A stretch of DNA of 64,000 nt from Ceratothoa steindachneri. Taxonomy: Eukaryota; Arthropoda; Malacostraca; Isopoda; Cymothoidae. Position 1 is the stretch's first letter. Every line of letters starts with the position of its first letter. The position numbers and the translations under genes were made by a program. Under the pieces are notes generated by a model. It was given only the letters and a program-made list of their open reading frames with translations, was not told the DNA's origin and ran no database searches. This document shows, in pieces, positions 36,587-47,359 of the stretch. The DNA is taken from assembly GCA_963969495.1 (NCBI GenBank), contig OZ018328.1, forward strand, positions 128,356,045 to 128,420,044. Direction: 5' to 3'.

Positions 36587-37222
36587 CAGCAAATTTGTTA
36601 AAATCTGGAGTCAATTTAAACTGAAACAGTATCTAACAATCATTTTTACCTAAATAATAAGATCAACATTGGCTCAAATGACTACTAGCACACCGTTAAT
36701 ATATTTAGCCTATTAACTAGTGACAAGTAATTTATAAAAGCATTCAACCTGATGCTTCCATATTGGGTCAAACATTTCAACAGTGAAATTGGCTTAAAAT
36801 TCGCAAAATTCCTGCTTGACGTGTTGCTACCAACAATGTCTTTTGTGCTCATTTCTGAGAATATAATCATAATATCAGTTGAAATTTATCTATTATCTAT
36901 ATTGACAATTTTAAATCAATACGAATACTGCTGAACAATATTTTAAAATGTTTTGTTTCACTTTCACCCTCGGGTCTAATTTTTTGCTCTAAGTTTGAAA
37001 ATCCTCTTCTCTTGCATTTTCGCCTAACTCGAATCTATTAACAATTTTAGTAGGATGTAGAATCAAACGCAACCTCTCTTTTCATCGAATTTGAATAAGG
37101 ACCTATAAATGTATAACGGATCTTATTATAGTTGTATATACACTGATGCCACTTCCTAATATCACATGTATTTCCTTGAAAATGGATTAAATAATTTTTT
37201 ACTTAATCGGAACACGGATAAA

Positions 37223-37224
<2 letters not shown>
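36587..37224. other. AT-rich non-coding stretch, nothing recognised
   Basis: Short opposing open frames near 36685-36934 are shadows of each other without motif. Confidence 0.5.

Positions 37225-37283
<59 letters not shown>
37225..37283. repeat. (TA)n microsatellite
   Basis: TA run of about 58 bp. Confidence 0.97.
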
Positions 37284-37289
<6 letters not shown>

Positions 37290-37544
37290 ATAAGAATTAA
37301 AGCCAAGTTATAAATATAACATAGTTAATTGGACAAAATTATAAAAAAGTACTTTTTTTATTCACGAAAACAAACGCAAACATAAACACTAAAACATAAA
37401 ACAATTAAATAAGTAAATTAAAGAAAATTAGAAAATTGATTTACCAGCACAATGTAGTGAATGTGGGGAAATTTGACTTAAATAATTATTGGTGGCAAGT
37501 TAGTTGGTAGTTAATGAAGGAAATAGTTGGTTTTATTTTAAATA

Positions 37545-38520
37545 ATTAATAAGGGAGTTGAAGATTGTTATAGTTAAGTTTAGAAATATATAATGACTCC
37601 AGAATATCTAGATCATGTCTATTAGGACTAGAATCCAAAATAGAGAATTCTGATCTGAACTTTGTGAATTACAAGACATTGAATGGTTTCCAATGGAAGA
37701 AAGTTCAGGCGTAGTTAGTATAGTGGCAGAAACCTCTATGGAGAGAGGTTTTACTCACGTAGCAAGCCTGGTACCCAGCACCCAAAAATTGGTAAACCAA
37801 TGAGGACCGAAGCATTTTGGAGAGTTTTTCTTTATGGTTAAGAAAAGTTTTAATAGAGAGATCGTTGATGGGAACAAAATGAAACTAACATTAGGGGTAT
37901 TTCTTAACTAACGCCGACCCTAAGTCATATATTAATTTGGATATAATAGGACTAATGTAAGGTTTTTCTAAATAAATAGGCATTTTCTCCGGTTTAATGT
38001 TGCCATTTGAGCTATTATATAATTTATCTAAAAAAAACGTTGGGTAAGTTTGTCAAGAACTGGGTAAGGAAACAAATTAAATTGACAAAACTTTCTAAGG
38101 TAACCAAGTTTTTGGCGGTACAAAGCCCAGTTTGAGCATATTTTGTAAGCACGGAAAAGTCTACAAGAAATGGAAGAATACCTAAATTTAAAGAAAGCTA
38201 AACTGAAGAAATTAGTACAAAGTAGTGTGGTGGTAGGTTTGCGGTATACAGAGGTGGATAAATGAATATTAATACGGGTAGCGTGTGTGTCCAAAAATGG
38301 AAATTCGTCATTGGATTCATGTTCATCAGTGATATTTACGTTCGGATTGTTGATTGTTTAAATAATTATGCAATTGAACAACATGCTCTTTTTCTTTGAA
38401 AAGGACATAGCAATCGTCGACCTACCATTTATAAGTGACGGATTTAAATGATTCTGGGCAGTTTTCCATCCAGCGTTTTTCATGATGACATAAAAAAGTA
38501 GGGCCTAGAGGGCACTCCAT
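37545..38520 (-). pseudogene. Penelope-like element: RT and GIY-YIG part, minus strand
   Basis: Penelope-like elements encode a reverse transcriptase fused to a GIY-YIG endonuclease. On the minus strand, from high to low coordinates, I read ENCPESFKSVTYKW-stop-VDDCYVLF (about 38490-38420; YVDD catalytic motif with its Tyr region broken), HVVQLHNYLNNQ, EHESNDEFPFLDTHATR (about 38330-38280), STSVYRKPTTT, CRLFRAYKICSNW and LGYLRKFCQFNLFPYPVLDK to a stop at 38028. Further down come LSKMLRSSLVYQFLGAGYQA and CYVSKTSLH (about 37815-37750), corresponding to the CxxC-like region and the start of the GIY-YIG domain, and finally DLDILESLYISKLN (about 37610). The longest open piece is 38028-38294. The 5' part is missing. 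Confidence 0.85.
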
Positions 38521-38745
38521 ACCCATGCCATTTGTTTGTTTATACAAGGTGTTGTTAAAAAGGAAAAGGGTATCTCTTCCAGCAAGTATGAGTTATTCTA
38601 AGAACTGTCCTTCAACTCCATAATTATTTAAACAATCAACATCCGAACATCAATTCCACTGTTGAACATGAATCCAATGACGAATTTTTATTTTTGGACG
38701 TACACGTTACCCGTATTAATAATCATTTATCTAAGTACGAGTATT
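38254..38745. repeat. Inverted repeat joining two Penelope-like copies
   Basis: The left arm, about 38254-38385, and the right arm, about 38612-38745, are reverse complements with moderate divergence (for example ATTCGTCATTGGATTCATGT on the left against ACATGAATCCAATGACGAAT on the right). They are separated by about 225 bp. Both arms encode the same RT segment, each reading outward from the centre. Confidence 0.85.
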
Positions 38746-38760
38746 TATTGTAAGCATAAA
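38605..38760 (+). pseudogene. Penelope-like RT fragment, plus strand
   Basis: The plus strand spells NQHPNINSTVEHESNDEFLF followed by LDVHVTRINNHLSK (about 38638-38740), the same RT segment as in the minus copy (with Val-His-Val where that has Thr-His-Ala). The reading collapses after about 38745, where the two copies stop matching. It is a short, 3'-truncated copy placed head to head with the longer one. Confidence 0.8.
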
Positions 38761-39240
38761 TGTTTATCCCACTATACTAACAGACCATTAAATACGCTTA
38801 AATTTTACGGCTAAATTATACCTTCATACACCTTAAGCATACTTAGCTGATGGGTAAATAGTCAAGGTAAACGGAGGCGGGTTATGATGTAATGCGGTTG
38901 ATATTATTTATGACAAGAACGCGAGTTTTTCTTGGCGTGTAAAATACTATTACTAATTTACTTTGGTTTATTGTATCGGTGGTGATGAAATTATGGTGAG
39001 CAATGGCCTTGAGAACTTTTTCATCATTATATTCTGTGTTCATAAATGCTTGGGGTAAAGCTCGCTTTACTTGTTTTTACTTTTTTACGTCTAGAGCTAT
39101 GACATGAGTCCATTTTCTGCTTTATGAGATTGCCAATTAATAGACTTTTGTGGATAGCCATTGTTGACAAGCAGCTGAAAAACTAATTTTAATTATGTAT
39201 CAATCGTTATTCAGTTGGAAAAGTGAGAGAAGGCTCCATT
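38761..39240. other. Non-coding stretch, nothing recognised
   Basis: About 0.5 kb between the Penelope-like copies and the non-LTR relic. No motif. Confidence 0.5.
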
Positions 39241-41143
39241 GATGAGTTCCTTCCAGCGCCGGCCCACTTTCGGAGTGTAATCTTTTGTACGAATATGCAT
39301 GCAACGCTACGCTGCGAAGCATTTGACGACCCTAACTCAAGAAACGACTAATGGCTAAATAACCATCCTTCTCCGGGAGAATGATCGACGACGACTACGC
39401 ATTGCTTAAGCCGTCATAATATGGAAGCGAAGACCCCAAATAAACAGCCAGCTTCAGCCAGAAACCAGCTGGCCCACCACCTTTTCTCTTCTTCTTCTAT
39501 GATTTTACTAATGAGAGATTCTGTTGCTTCTCAAAGTTTTTCGATGTTTTTTCTTCTTTCTTCTCGTTGTGCATAACCTTCCAGTATTGCTATATATTTT
39601 TCCCAGATCGCCCTTATGCAGAATTTTCTGGGTTTTATTGGGGCCTGTTTTGGATTTTGTTTGATGGAACAGAATTACAATATGATCGCTACATGTAAGG
39701 GAGCTGGTTCCATATAAATTGTATATGGGATAATGTTGTTCGTTAATAGAATAACTGTTTTTTTCGCTGTTTTTCCAGGGATGAAGGTCGGGAAATCTAG
39801 ACCTACTCGTTTGAGTACTTTCCTGTTTATTAGAAGCTCTAGGTTTAATCTCGCGTTGTTTTTAGTCCGGTATCCAGATTCCTGCAGTGTTGCATTCAGA
39901 TCTCCACAAGTATAGTTGGATTAATATTATTGAATATTTCCATCAATGACTGGATCAGAATGTACGAGCAACGTGGAGGCTGATAGGCTGTTTATATCCT
40001 GAGTGAGTGTTTTCCATTTCCACTGTCACAGCAGCATAAGCCTCATCTACCTCCCGTCTGGGGGACGTATTAGATACCCTTTTTTATATAAAAATTGTTG
40101 TTCCGTCGAATATTTCTCCGGTAGTGTTCTTTATTATGATATTTTAGTTGGATATTTTCGTTGTTTCGTCGTCTTTGTCCCGTGCTCTGAGATGCAGATT
40201 GTGTCTGAGTCCAATTGGCATAAAATGTTGCCATATTATATGGTCTTTTTTTCATTCATCTGAATTAATATTCAGTATTTTAGTTTAGTAGTTGCGTAGT
40301 TAATTATTAATGATTAGTTGTTATTTATTTGTTCCTTACTTTGACATTGTGCGTTTTCATTTGCCGTTTGTTAGTTTTTCAAAGGTTTCATTTTTATCAA
40401 CCAAACGTCGCTGGAGAATAATCTGATGCGGTTTTCATCAATTAACCTTTAGATCGAGTATATTTCGTGTTGAGTTACATACGAGTAGGTCCACTTGCAT
40501 GTTCTTTTTTCTAGCCTTTTCTTTAGGTCGGTTGATTGGCCCGTTTTGTTAGGGGGTAATCTTTGCGTACGAAGATTCGGAGCTTAAAGTCCTTAGCTTC
40601 CTACCGGCAGCCTTCTTAATTTTTAGTTTCAGTTTGTGATAATGATTCCGTGTCAGGGTTTTGCTTTGTTTTTTCTTCTCTTTGTATTTTTCTGTATTCC
40701 TTTTCTTTGTACTTTCCATTTTTTCAGGGAATTTTTAGTTTCCTTTTCTTTTTTGATTGGTTCTTCTGTTTCTCCTTTGTCTGCTAATGTCAGTCTAACC
40801 TGCAGCATGTCATTCACGTGGAGTGTTTTGCCGGCCGTGACCCCGTATATTAGAGGGGAAGGAGGGGGATATTGCTCAGCGTTCTTAGTCCATCCGGTGC
40901 TACTAGACGTTACACGCGGTCATACTTGTGACATACAACGATTTATCTATTCGGTACGTCGATCAATTTCGTAAGGGTTAGCTTGAGTTCAGTATAAAGG
41001 GTTTGAACAGAATTCCTCTTTCGGATTTTGGGTTTGCTAGTCTTTGATAGTGGGAGACTTTGATACACAATATTTTTGTTCATTTGTGCTCTGTAAAGTC
41101 CCCTTCCTCCCTTCGGCCGCGCCTTTAATAATTTTGCAGTCAT
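39241..41143 (-). pseudogene. Non-LTR retrotransposon ORF1 tail and endonuclease, minus strand
   Basis: The apurinic-type endonuclease of LINEs nicks the target DNA. On the minus strand a Lys-rich region (about 41143-40620) may be the end of ORF1. A weak YSPATFG segment (about 40420) may correspond to the family's 'GLQET' motif. A clear endonuclease core follows: CGDLNATLQESGYRT (about 39910-39866, the GDFNA metal-binding motif), LNLELLINRKVLKRVG, DFPTFIPGKTAKKT, VILLTNN (about 39750) and MEPAPLH. Then comes KPRKFCIRAIWEKYIAILEG in broken frames, and WKELINGAF near 39250. Multiple stops and frame changes are present. No RT follows at lower coordinates, so the element is cut off there by other repeats. 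Confidence 0.65.
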
Positions 41144-43549
41144 AGATTGATAATGATGATGGGTAATTGGATGGAGCCGGGTGGGCTCCTCTCGAGCGAT
41201 GAAATGTGACAGACCTTTTGTTGGTTATTGTGGAATCAACCATCACAAGCAGGGGTGGGGCTCAGGGAAAATAAAAACGCGGCTGCTTCCTCCATACACT
41301 GAGACGGTTATTTGTCTCTCAGTGGTCTTGGGTGGACCCCTAGCAGGAGAGTGGTTTGCAACCCAGACCATTGTGTGGGGGCGCCTGGGCTATTCCTAAA
41401 ATCTGCTTCCCCGCTAACTATGCAATTGCTACTGCATTGCGTAGTTGAGACAACGTTGTTATGACAGCGTCCATTAGCCAAGACATTTGGACCGGGATAG
41501 TGGAGTGATGGGATGAATTAGCTAGTCAAATTGTGGATGACTAACTCTGAAAAGATTTGTATCTCTCTTAAACGTACTTCTCTTGCAAAGAGGATTTTGG
41601 GGTTTGGAAGGAGGAAAAAAGGAGAAGTAAGTTGACTGAGTTATAGATCTTTGTTCTCTTCTTCCTTTAACTCTTCTTATTAATTCTTTCTGAGTATTTC
41701 AGTGGTGAAATTCTATACCCATTCATCCTTATCCAAGTTTTACGCATTGCGGGTGAAGAGGGTCCAAGTGGTGAATTTCCTTTACGATCTAATCATCATT
41801 CAATCTTTATAAATTTTCTCACATCGAATTATTCTAAACAAATATTCTTGTTCAGATAATAATGCATAAATAGTACCTATTTTTTAAGATTTTTCAACGA
41901 TTTCACAGAAGTTGACCACTGATTGGGCTGAAAGATGTCTTGGCTAATAAAAAATACCACTTGCCAGCATTTTTCCTCACCTTTCACTTTCTGAAAAGAG
42001 TCTTTAAATAGGTTAAATAATTGCAGCGCAAGCTCAACCATGTAGCCGTCGCTCTCTAGTTCAACAAATTATGCATAAAACATGTCTCCAACAAGATATA
42101 TAAATATGCAGACAAATCCATAAAGAGTTTACAAAATAGTTTACAAAATACGTGACAAGGATAAAAAGAAACCAGATTTGAATGTCTGTACATCTAAAAC
42201 GACACCCTAGGGTGTCACTTTGTGACTAGGAACCTAGGATTGTGTTGGTGTTGTTTACTGTTACTCAACCTGAGAGACTCGTATAAATCTTTTTTGACAA
42301 AGTCTCGAACTCTTTAGTCTTAGTCGCCGGTCGTTGATTTAACGTCATCTACATCCGCGCTAACTTGAACTTTTCGCTTCTTTCATAATCAAATACACGC
42401 TTTTCTTTAATAGTAGGCGAATATCTCAACACAAAATTAATAATAAGAAGCTTGGAGCTTGCTAGGAATAGGTGTGCTGCGATATAGTGAACTAATGTTC
42501 CTGGGGAACTTTATAGTATATCAGGACAATTGCACTTCAATGGTAATCCAAAGGAACGAACAGCGCATCTGTTTTTCTTAATCGTGAGGTTATGTGACAA
42601 ATTTCGAGCACAGGCTCTGTTTCCTAAGTTTAGCAGCTAGCAACGACTGTCCATGTTCTTGGGGTTCGGTCTCTTTTATGCAGAGTTTCATCGGTAATGA
42701 AGATAAAGGTGTCGCTCTCGCATTTTCTCTTGGGTTAACCATAAATTTCGCCCCTTCCAGGATTATATCAACAAGAAGAATGAGGGATGTTTATTGGCAT
42801 CATTGGTTTTGTGGATGGCCACTCATCAAGCTTGGCATCTAACTGGGACTATGTTACCAATTTCAAAAAAATGTATTTCAATTATATTTATCATCTACTA
42901 CTTTATATTGTTACACTATCATTATTCAATATGTTACCAATTTTATATTTAAATATGATTATAATACCATTAAATGATCCTATTATCACGTACATGCTAA
43001 TGATTAGTCAAAATATATTGATCTTTTTATAATAATCTAAGTTAGCTAGTCCTGATATACTTTTTTGACACTGTACGTAGGCCAGTTGCCACATGAAGAC
43101 AAAAGCGCTGGGAATTCTCTCTCATTTTTTTTCAGGCTGGTTGTCTCTTTCTCTTTACATATATGTATATATGGCAAGTGGCTGTTTATGTGCAATTGTC
43201 TTCCAGAGTTTGTCTTACAAATTCTTATTTATGTAAATTTCCAACTCTATAATTGATTTGGTCTTTAATAAAGACTTTTTAACGGTATACAAAAAATAAA
43301 TAAATAAATTTCGCACAATTCTGTATCTGCAATATATCCTTAATAATTTCAAATGATCCTAGTTACTGCTATTATAAGTGCTTTCTGTTATTATGGCTAA
43401 TTATTATCTGCTAAACTTTTGATTGAGTGTATTTGTTATAAATTCTCTATTTTCTATATTAGTGACAATTATCTGGACTTCTTTGGAAAAGAAGAGCATT
43501 CAAAGGAACGAGCTCTACATATGATATATTTTGCCCTTAAAACGTTATA
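41144..43549. other. Non-coding stretch, nothing firm
   Basis: About 2.4 kb. A moderately complex open frame at 42594-42842 (+) has no motif that I can defend. The remainder is AT-rich. No repeats with counterparts elsewhere were noticed. Confidence 0.45.
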
Positions 43550-43854
43550 CAGTCATGGGCAAATATTCGGAGACTACTATAGTTTTTTTAACAAAATAAT
43601 AGAAATAATCAAACGTGTTGCATATTGTTTTAGTATTTTGTATTATAATATGACCATAAAATATATTATTGAGTAGAAAGTCTTGACTCACTTAGGAACG
43701 GCAGCTTGTTTACAGTGTTTTGATTCAAAGCCAGCTAAATAGTATCAATTGGTTTAACTCCATAAAATTTTGTTCTTTTTTTTCCACTTTCTAATGAGTC
43801 AGGAATTTTTAGCGCAATTGTATTTATTAATAAATAAAGCAAATTCATTTTCAA

Positions 43855-44830
43855 TATTTACAATTATGTCCCTTGTTCTTCCGGATGGCTTCAATTCGTT
43901 TTTGCATGCTGCAGACCAAATTTGTGATGATACCTTGACAAATATTGCTCCACTTCTGTTCACTAAGCAACCCCAAATTTTCACAATTGGCTAGCTTCTG
44001 TTTATCAACTGCTATTTGATTAGCACCAACAAATTCTCTACTGGGTTCAGTGCAAGCAAATTCCTTGTCTATTATCCGAAAAGTTCGATTTTATTTTCAG
44101 CCAAGAACTTTGATATTGATTTTCATTTGTGACAAGCTGCGTAATCGTACTAAAAAATACAGTTATTATCTAAAATATTGGTCTAAATTGTTGTGAAAGG
44201 TGCTGATGAGGCACGTTTTGGAACTATTTTAAATCTTTGGCATTGTTCTTGGAAAAAATGGTTAATGCTCCATCCAGTTTCCAGATGCTTCACGTGGGAA
44301 GGATACATGACTTGTGAAGGTTCTTTCCATTTCTCATATTACCATGGTATCTTCCAGAGGTTACCAACAAGCTGAGAAAAAATCAACAGAGAATATCCAT
44401 ATTTTTCAGTTTTTAACAATATATTTTGTATACCTCATAAAAAATGAAGCCTATCCGTAAGCTTCTTCTTGGTAAGATGAGGCTTCTCTGCAGCGCTCAC
44501 AGTGAGCGCTGAAGCGTTCATACCTACTTCTTTCTCATTGTGATCAAGCTTGGCATTGGAGTAACCCAAAGTTTTACCTGTTTTAAATCGAACTATAGCT
44601 TACCAAGAGGCAATTTATCGATTCAGTTAAACCTCTTTCGCGTCCAGAAGGCCTCTTCACAGGAGTCTAAATAGTCTTTATTAAGTCATCAATGATCCTA
44701 AAGATGCTGTTCCTTGATAAAATGCCCTTCAGAACTATCTCCTTGCATTTCAAGCCACTTTATTGGAGAGCAACAAGGATTCTACGCTTTCCTTTGGAAA
44801 GAAACATTTCTGGTATTAGAAAATAATTAA
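43855..44830 (-). pseudogene. Tc1-like transposase, heavily decayed
   Basis: Minus-strand motifs from N to C terminus: SGLKCKEIVLKGILSRNSIF then RIIDDLIKTI (paired helix-turn-helix, about 44780-44690), RPSGRERE (about 44655, the AT-hook-like GRPR position), LGYSNAKLDHNEKEVG ... EKPHLTKKKLTDRLHFL (about 44575-44440), VKHLETGW (about 44295), YDYAACHK (about 44140, from QQDNAPCHK with the Asp kept), ALNPVENLL (about 44040, from SPDLNPIEN with the Glu kept), and the tail NICQGIITNLVCSMQKRIEA (about 43955-43890). Stops and frameshifts are frequent. A 21-bp palindrome has been inserted between LGYSNAK and KPHLTKKK. Confidence 0.75.
44491..44511. repeat. 21-bp perfect palindrome
   Basis: CAGCGCTCAC, then A, then GTGAGCGCTG: ten-base arms around one base. 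It lies within the Tc1-like relic, where the family has no corresponding residues. Confidence 0.85.
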
Positions 44831-44850
44831 ACATTTATTTTTACCAAAAT

Positions 44851-45403
44851 ATATTACGAAATAGATTATAATTGCACAACATTGATTTAACTCACATTTC
44901 TAACATTTTAACGAAAGAATGGAGTATTTTTTTTATTACTTTTTAATTGCTCATTTTTTAATAAACCTGCAATAATTCGAATATTAAAATAATCATTCTT
45001 ATCACAGATTAAACTACATCTGACCCTGAACATTTCTTTGAGAAAGAAACACGACTGTGAATTTATTCATTCTCTTTTGTTTGGAAAAGTGATACGGATA
45101 TTTTTAGCCATAAGAATTCTCTAACTCATACTTTTATCCCAGCGCTCTTCTGTGTCTGTCGGATTCTAGAGACGTGAACAAGTTTACTGTTCTCTTTCAC
45201 ACACAAACAATTAGAGTCAAATTTTTGGAAGAGAAAAATGGCTAATACGTTTGAATACTGCATATAATTTTCTTTTCAAATATTTAGAAATTGAAAATCT
45301 ATTTTAATCAAGTTGGATTATGAAATTACTTACTTCCTTGATAATTGAATTTTATAGGTCATAATCCTTTGAGTCTTCGTTAGTTCCACTTCTTTCTAGA
45401 AGA
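44851..45403. other. AT-rich non-coding stretch, nothing recognised
   Basis: No motif was found. It might include the missing terminal repeat of the Tc1-like element in degraded form (an ATTCGAATATT near 44976), but that is not secure. Confidence 0.4.
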
Positions 45404-45670
45404 TTAGGGCCCGATGTCCGTCAGTGATAACTCATGGTAGTGGTGAAGGTGTGAGCGGACGTCAGACGACTGACTGACTACGACTGAGACTACGATTCTA
45501 CACCGAGTTCCTTTTAAACCAGGTCTGTGATTTCTTCTTCTCTCTTTTTTTGTTTCTTTTTTACTCTTCTTTTGTTCTTCCTTTCCTTCTTCACTCTTTT
45601 CCAATTTCTTCTTTACTTCTATTTTGTTCTTTTCCTCCTTTTTTACTCTTCCACTCTTCTTGAATCCTCC

Positions 45671-46713
45671 TCAACTCCAATTTCGAAGATGGCAAACTCC
45701 AGCATAAGGAACGACATCCACAAACCCGGACCACACCACCCTCTCTCCCCTCCTCCCCCACATCGTCCCCCAAAGCCGCAGCTCTGTCATCTCCAACACA
45801 ATACTACTATATTTCATTCTTACATCCTGCATCTCCTCACACTCCAACAAGAAATTCTCAAGACTCTCAGTTACCCTCAGCCCTCTCTTCTCACACATCA
45901 TGCACATATCCTCTCCCCCAACAAACCTAGCCCACCATCAAACCTGCAACGTGTTACTCCTATACCTGTACAACACCGCTGATCCCTCATCACTCCCATA
46001 TATCTCGCTCTCTTCCTCCACTCTCTCTTTATACTGGTTATATATATGGAGTGTAGTGTTGTCTCTTCTCTCTCTCTCTACCATCTATCATTATCCCACT
46101 TTATCACCTTATTTCTCAATTCCTCCTTCTTTAAATTTCTAATTCCCATCACACCCACCCCCACTTTCTCTCTATACTCCCCTACTGTTCTTTTCCACCT
46201 GCACCGACCCTCCTCCCACTCCATCATTATTTCATACATTTTTCTCAGCAACATATTCTCACTTCCCATCACATATTTTTTGTACAACAGCTTTGCTTTC
46301 ATTTTCCTCGCAGCCATGCTTGAGGCACCAACCTCCCCTCTCATTTCACCACGTGAGTATACCACGGCACCCCCAGTATACATCTGCACACTGAGTTCTC
46401 ATCCCTCTTCACACTTTTCATCGCCCCCCCTCCCTATTCCAGCATACAAACGCGCTTCCACTCAACACACTTGGAAGAATCACGCATTTCCAATAAGTCT
46501 CCCATTGAACAACCTACTACAAGCTCTCGTTACCACCGAACAAGCCACATTTGCCATCCTTCTTGCTAGTTCCATCCTTCTTGCTCGATCCATCCTTCTT
46601 GCTCGTTCCACCCTTCTTGCTCGTTCCATCTTTTCTTTCTTGTGTTCCTTAAAACATTCATACCAATCCCCAAACAGTATCCCGGGGTATCTAAATTGCA
46701 TCACCACCGTCAC
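45671..46713 (-). pseudogene. LINE C-terminal region with Cys-rich motif
   Basis: Downstream of the RT on the minus strand: FRYPGILFGDWYECFKEH (about 46700-46650), a short repetitive segment (RARRM repeats), SRLFNGRLIG, and an open stretch 46389-46078 with MYTGGAVVYSR and AARKMKAKLLYKKYVMG. The distal part is 45907-45671, with DMCMMCEKRGLRVTESLENF and LLECEEMQDVR. The latter matches the CxxC...EHFLLxCxxY element found at the C terminus of several non-LTR clades. Frame changes separate the pieces. Confidence 0.75.
46565..46640. repeat. 18-bp repeat, four copies, inside the LINE
   Basis: Units of CCTTCTTGCTCGTTCCAT with small changes repeat four times. On the minus strand they encode ERARRV/M-type hexapeptides in the region after the RT. 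They appear to be an in-frame expansion. Confidence 0.85.
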
Positions 46714-46856
46714 TCCACCAACTTCACCATGTTTTGTTTCTGCCTCCCAAATAACATGGAGTTACACCTTCCCTTATTTACTTTCATCATATACCTTCTT
46801 GCTACCATACCTAATATCTAAATCAACTGTTCCATCTCTCTTACACTCCCTGCAAG

Positions 46857-47354
46857 CTACAGCCTACCATCACCATAACCAAAGAATATTGCTGAACATA
46901 CACCTCCCCTTTCCATTATATCCTCAATCATCCTATTTACCACCATCAAAAACAGCTGTGGTAACCCCGTACATCCCTGCCTTATGCCGTTTGTCACTTC
47001 CATCACACACACTTCCCTGCCATTCAAAGTATTCCTAGTCATATCCCCTACGTACAGCTCAACCACCACACATATGGGGTCTGGATGACATTTGTAATCC
47101 TTCATCACCTGAACCCGACCAGCCCTGCCAATGCTATAGAAGGACCTAGCGAAGTCAATGGCCATGATCAGCAGTTGCTCTCTTATTCCCTTACTACTCT
47201 TCATACAATACCTAAGCATAAACAAGTTATCCTCTATCCTCCTTCCTTTTGTAAAGCCCATCTTCTGCTCACTCATTATCTCATTTCTTCCTTGAAGCTC
47301 AAACAGCTTTTTCTTTACCACAATAATAAAAATCTTGTATTTTGTGTTGGTCAA
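46857..47354 (-). pseudogene. LINE reverse transcriptase core
   Basis: A 165-codon open frame on the minus strand. In order: TNTKYKIFIIVVKKKL (residues 2-17, from 'LLNTIYKIFSKVI'), MGFTKGRRIEDNLFMLR (32-48), MAIDFARSFYSIGR (66-79, the first catalytic Asp of AIDFKKAFD present), VTNGIRQGCTGLPQLFLMVV (120-139, the GIRQGC-SP-LF motif) and a degraded active-site box FFGYGDG near the end, where YADD would be expected. The reading continues past its stop as VYLGILFGD-like sequence (46700). The RT family is certain; the clade is not. Confidence 0.88.
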
Positions 47355-47359
47355 CGCAA

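Larger units (their letters stand above)
43550..44850 (-). mobile_element. Tc1-like transposon, minus strand
   Basis: The low-coordinate end starts CAGTCATGGGCAAATATTCG at 43550, directly after TA. CAGTCATGGGCAAA is a terminal sequence widely shared by Tc1-like elements. A minus-strand transposase relic fills 43855-44830. I could not locate the opposite terminal repeat with confidence, so the upper boundary is approximate. Confidence 0.75.

Noticed and set aside
37700..37790. tRNA-like or hairpin sequence (CTCTATGGAGAGAG region)
   Set aside because: It falls within the Penelope-like GIY-YIG region read on the minus strand, and no cloverleaf could be drawn.
42594..42842. Possible host exon (a stretch NEDKGVALAFSLGL vaguely like a transporter membrane segment)
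   Set aside because: The similarity is short, the reading loses sense after about 25 residues, and no flanking exons or convincing splice sites were found. A BLASTX search would settle it.
46046..47038. A 330-codon plus-strand open frame, the longest in the window
   Set aside because: It is antisense to a LINE whose minus strand carries unmistakable RT motifs. The plus-strand peptide is low-complexity Ser/Leu/Pro-rich with no family features. The neighbouring plus frames 45527-45982, 47085-47863 and 48112-48477 are the same kind of shadow.
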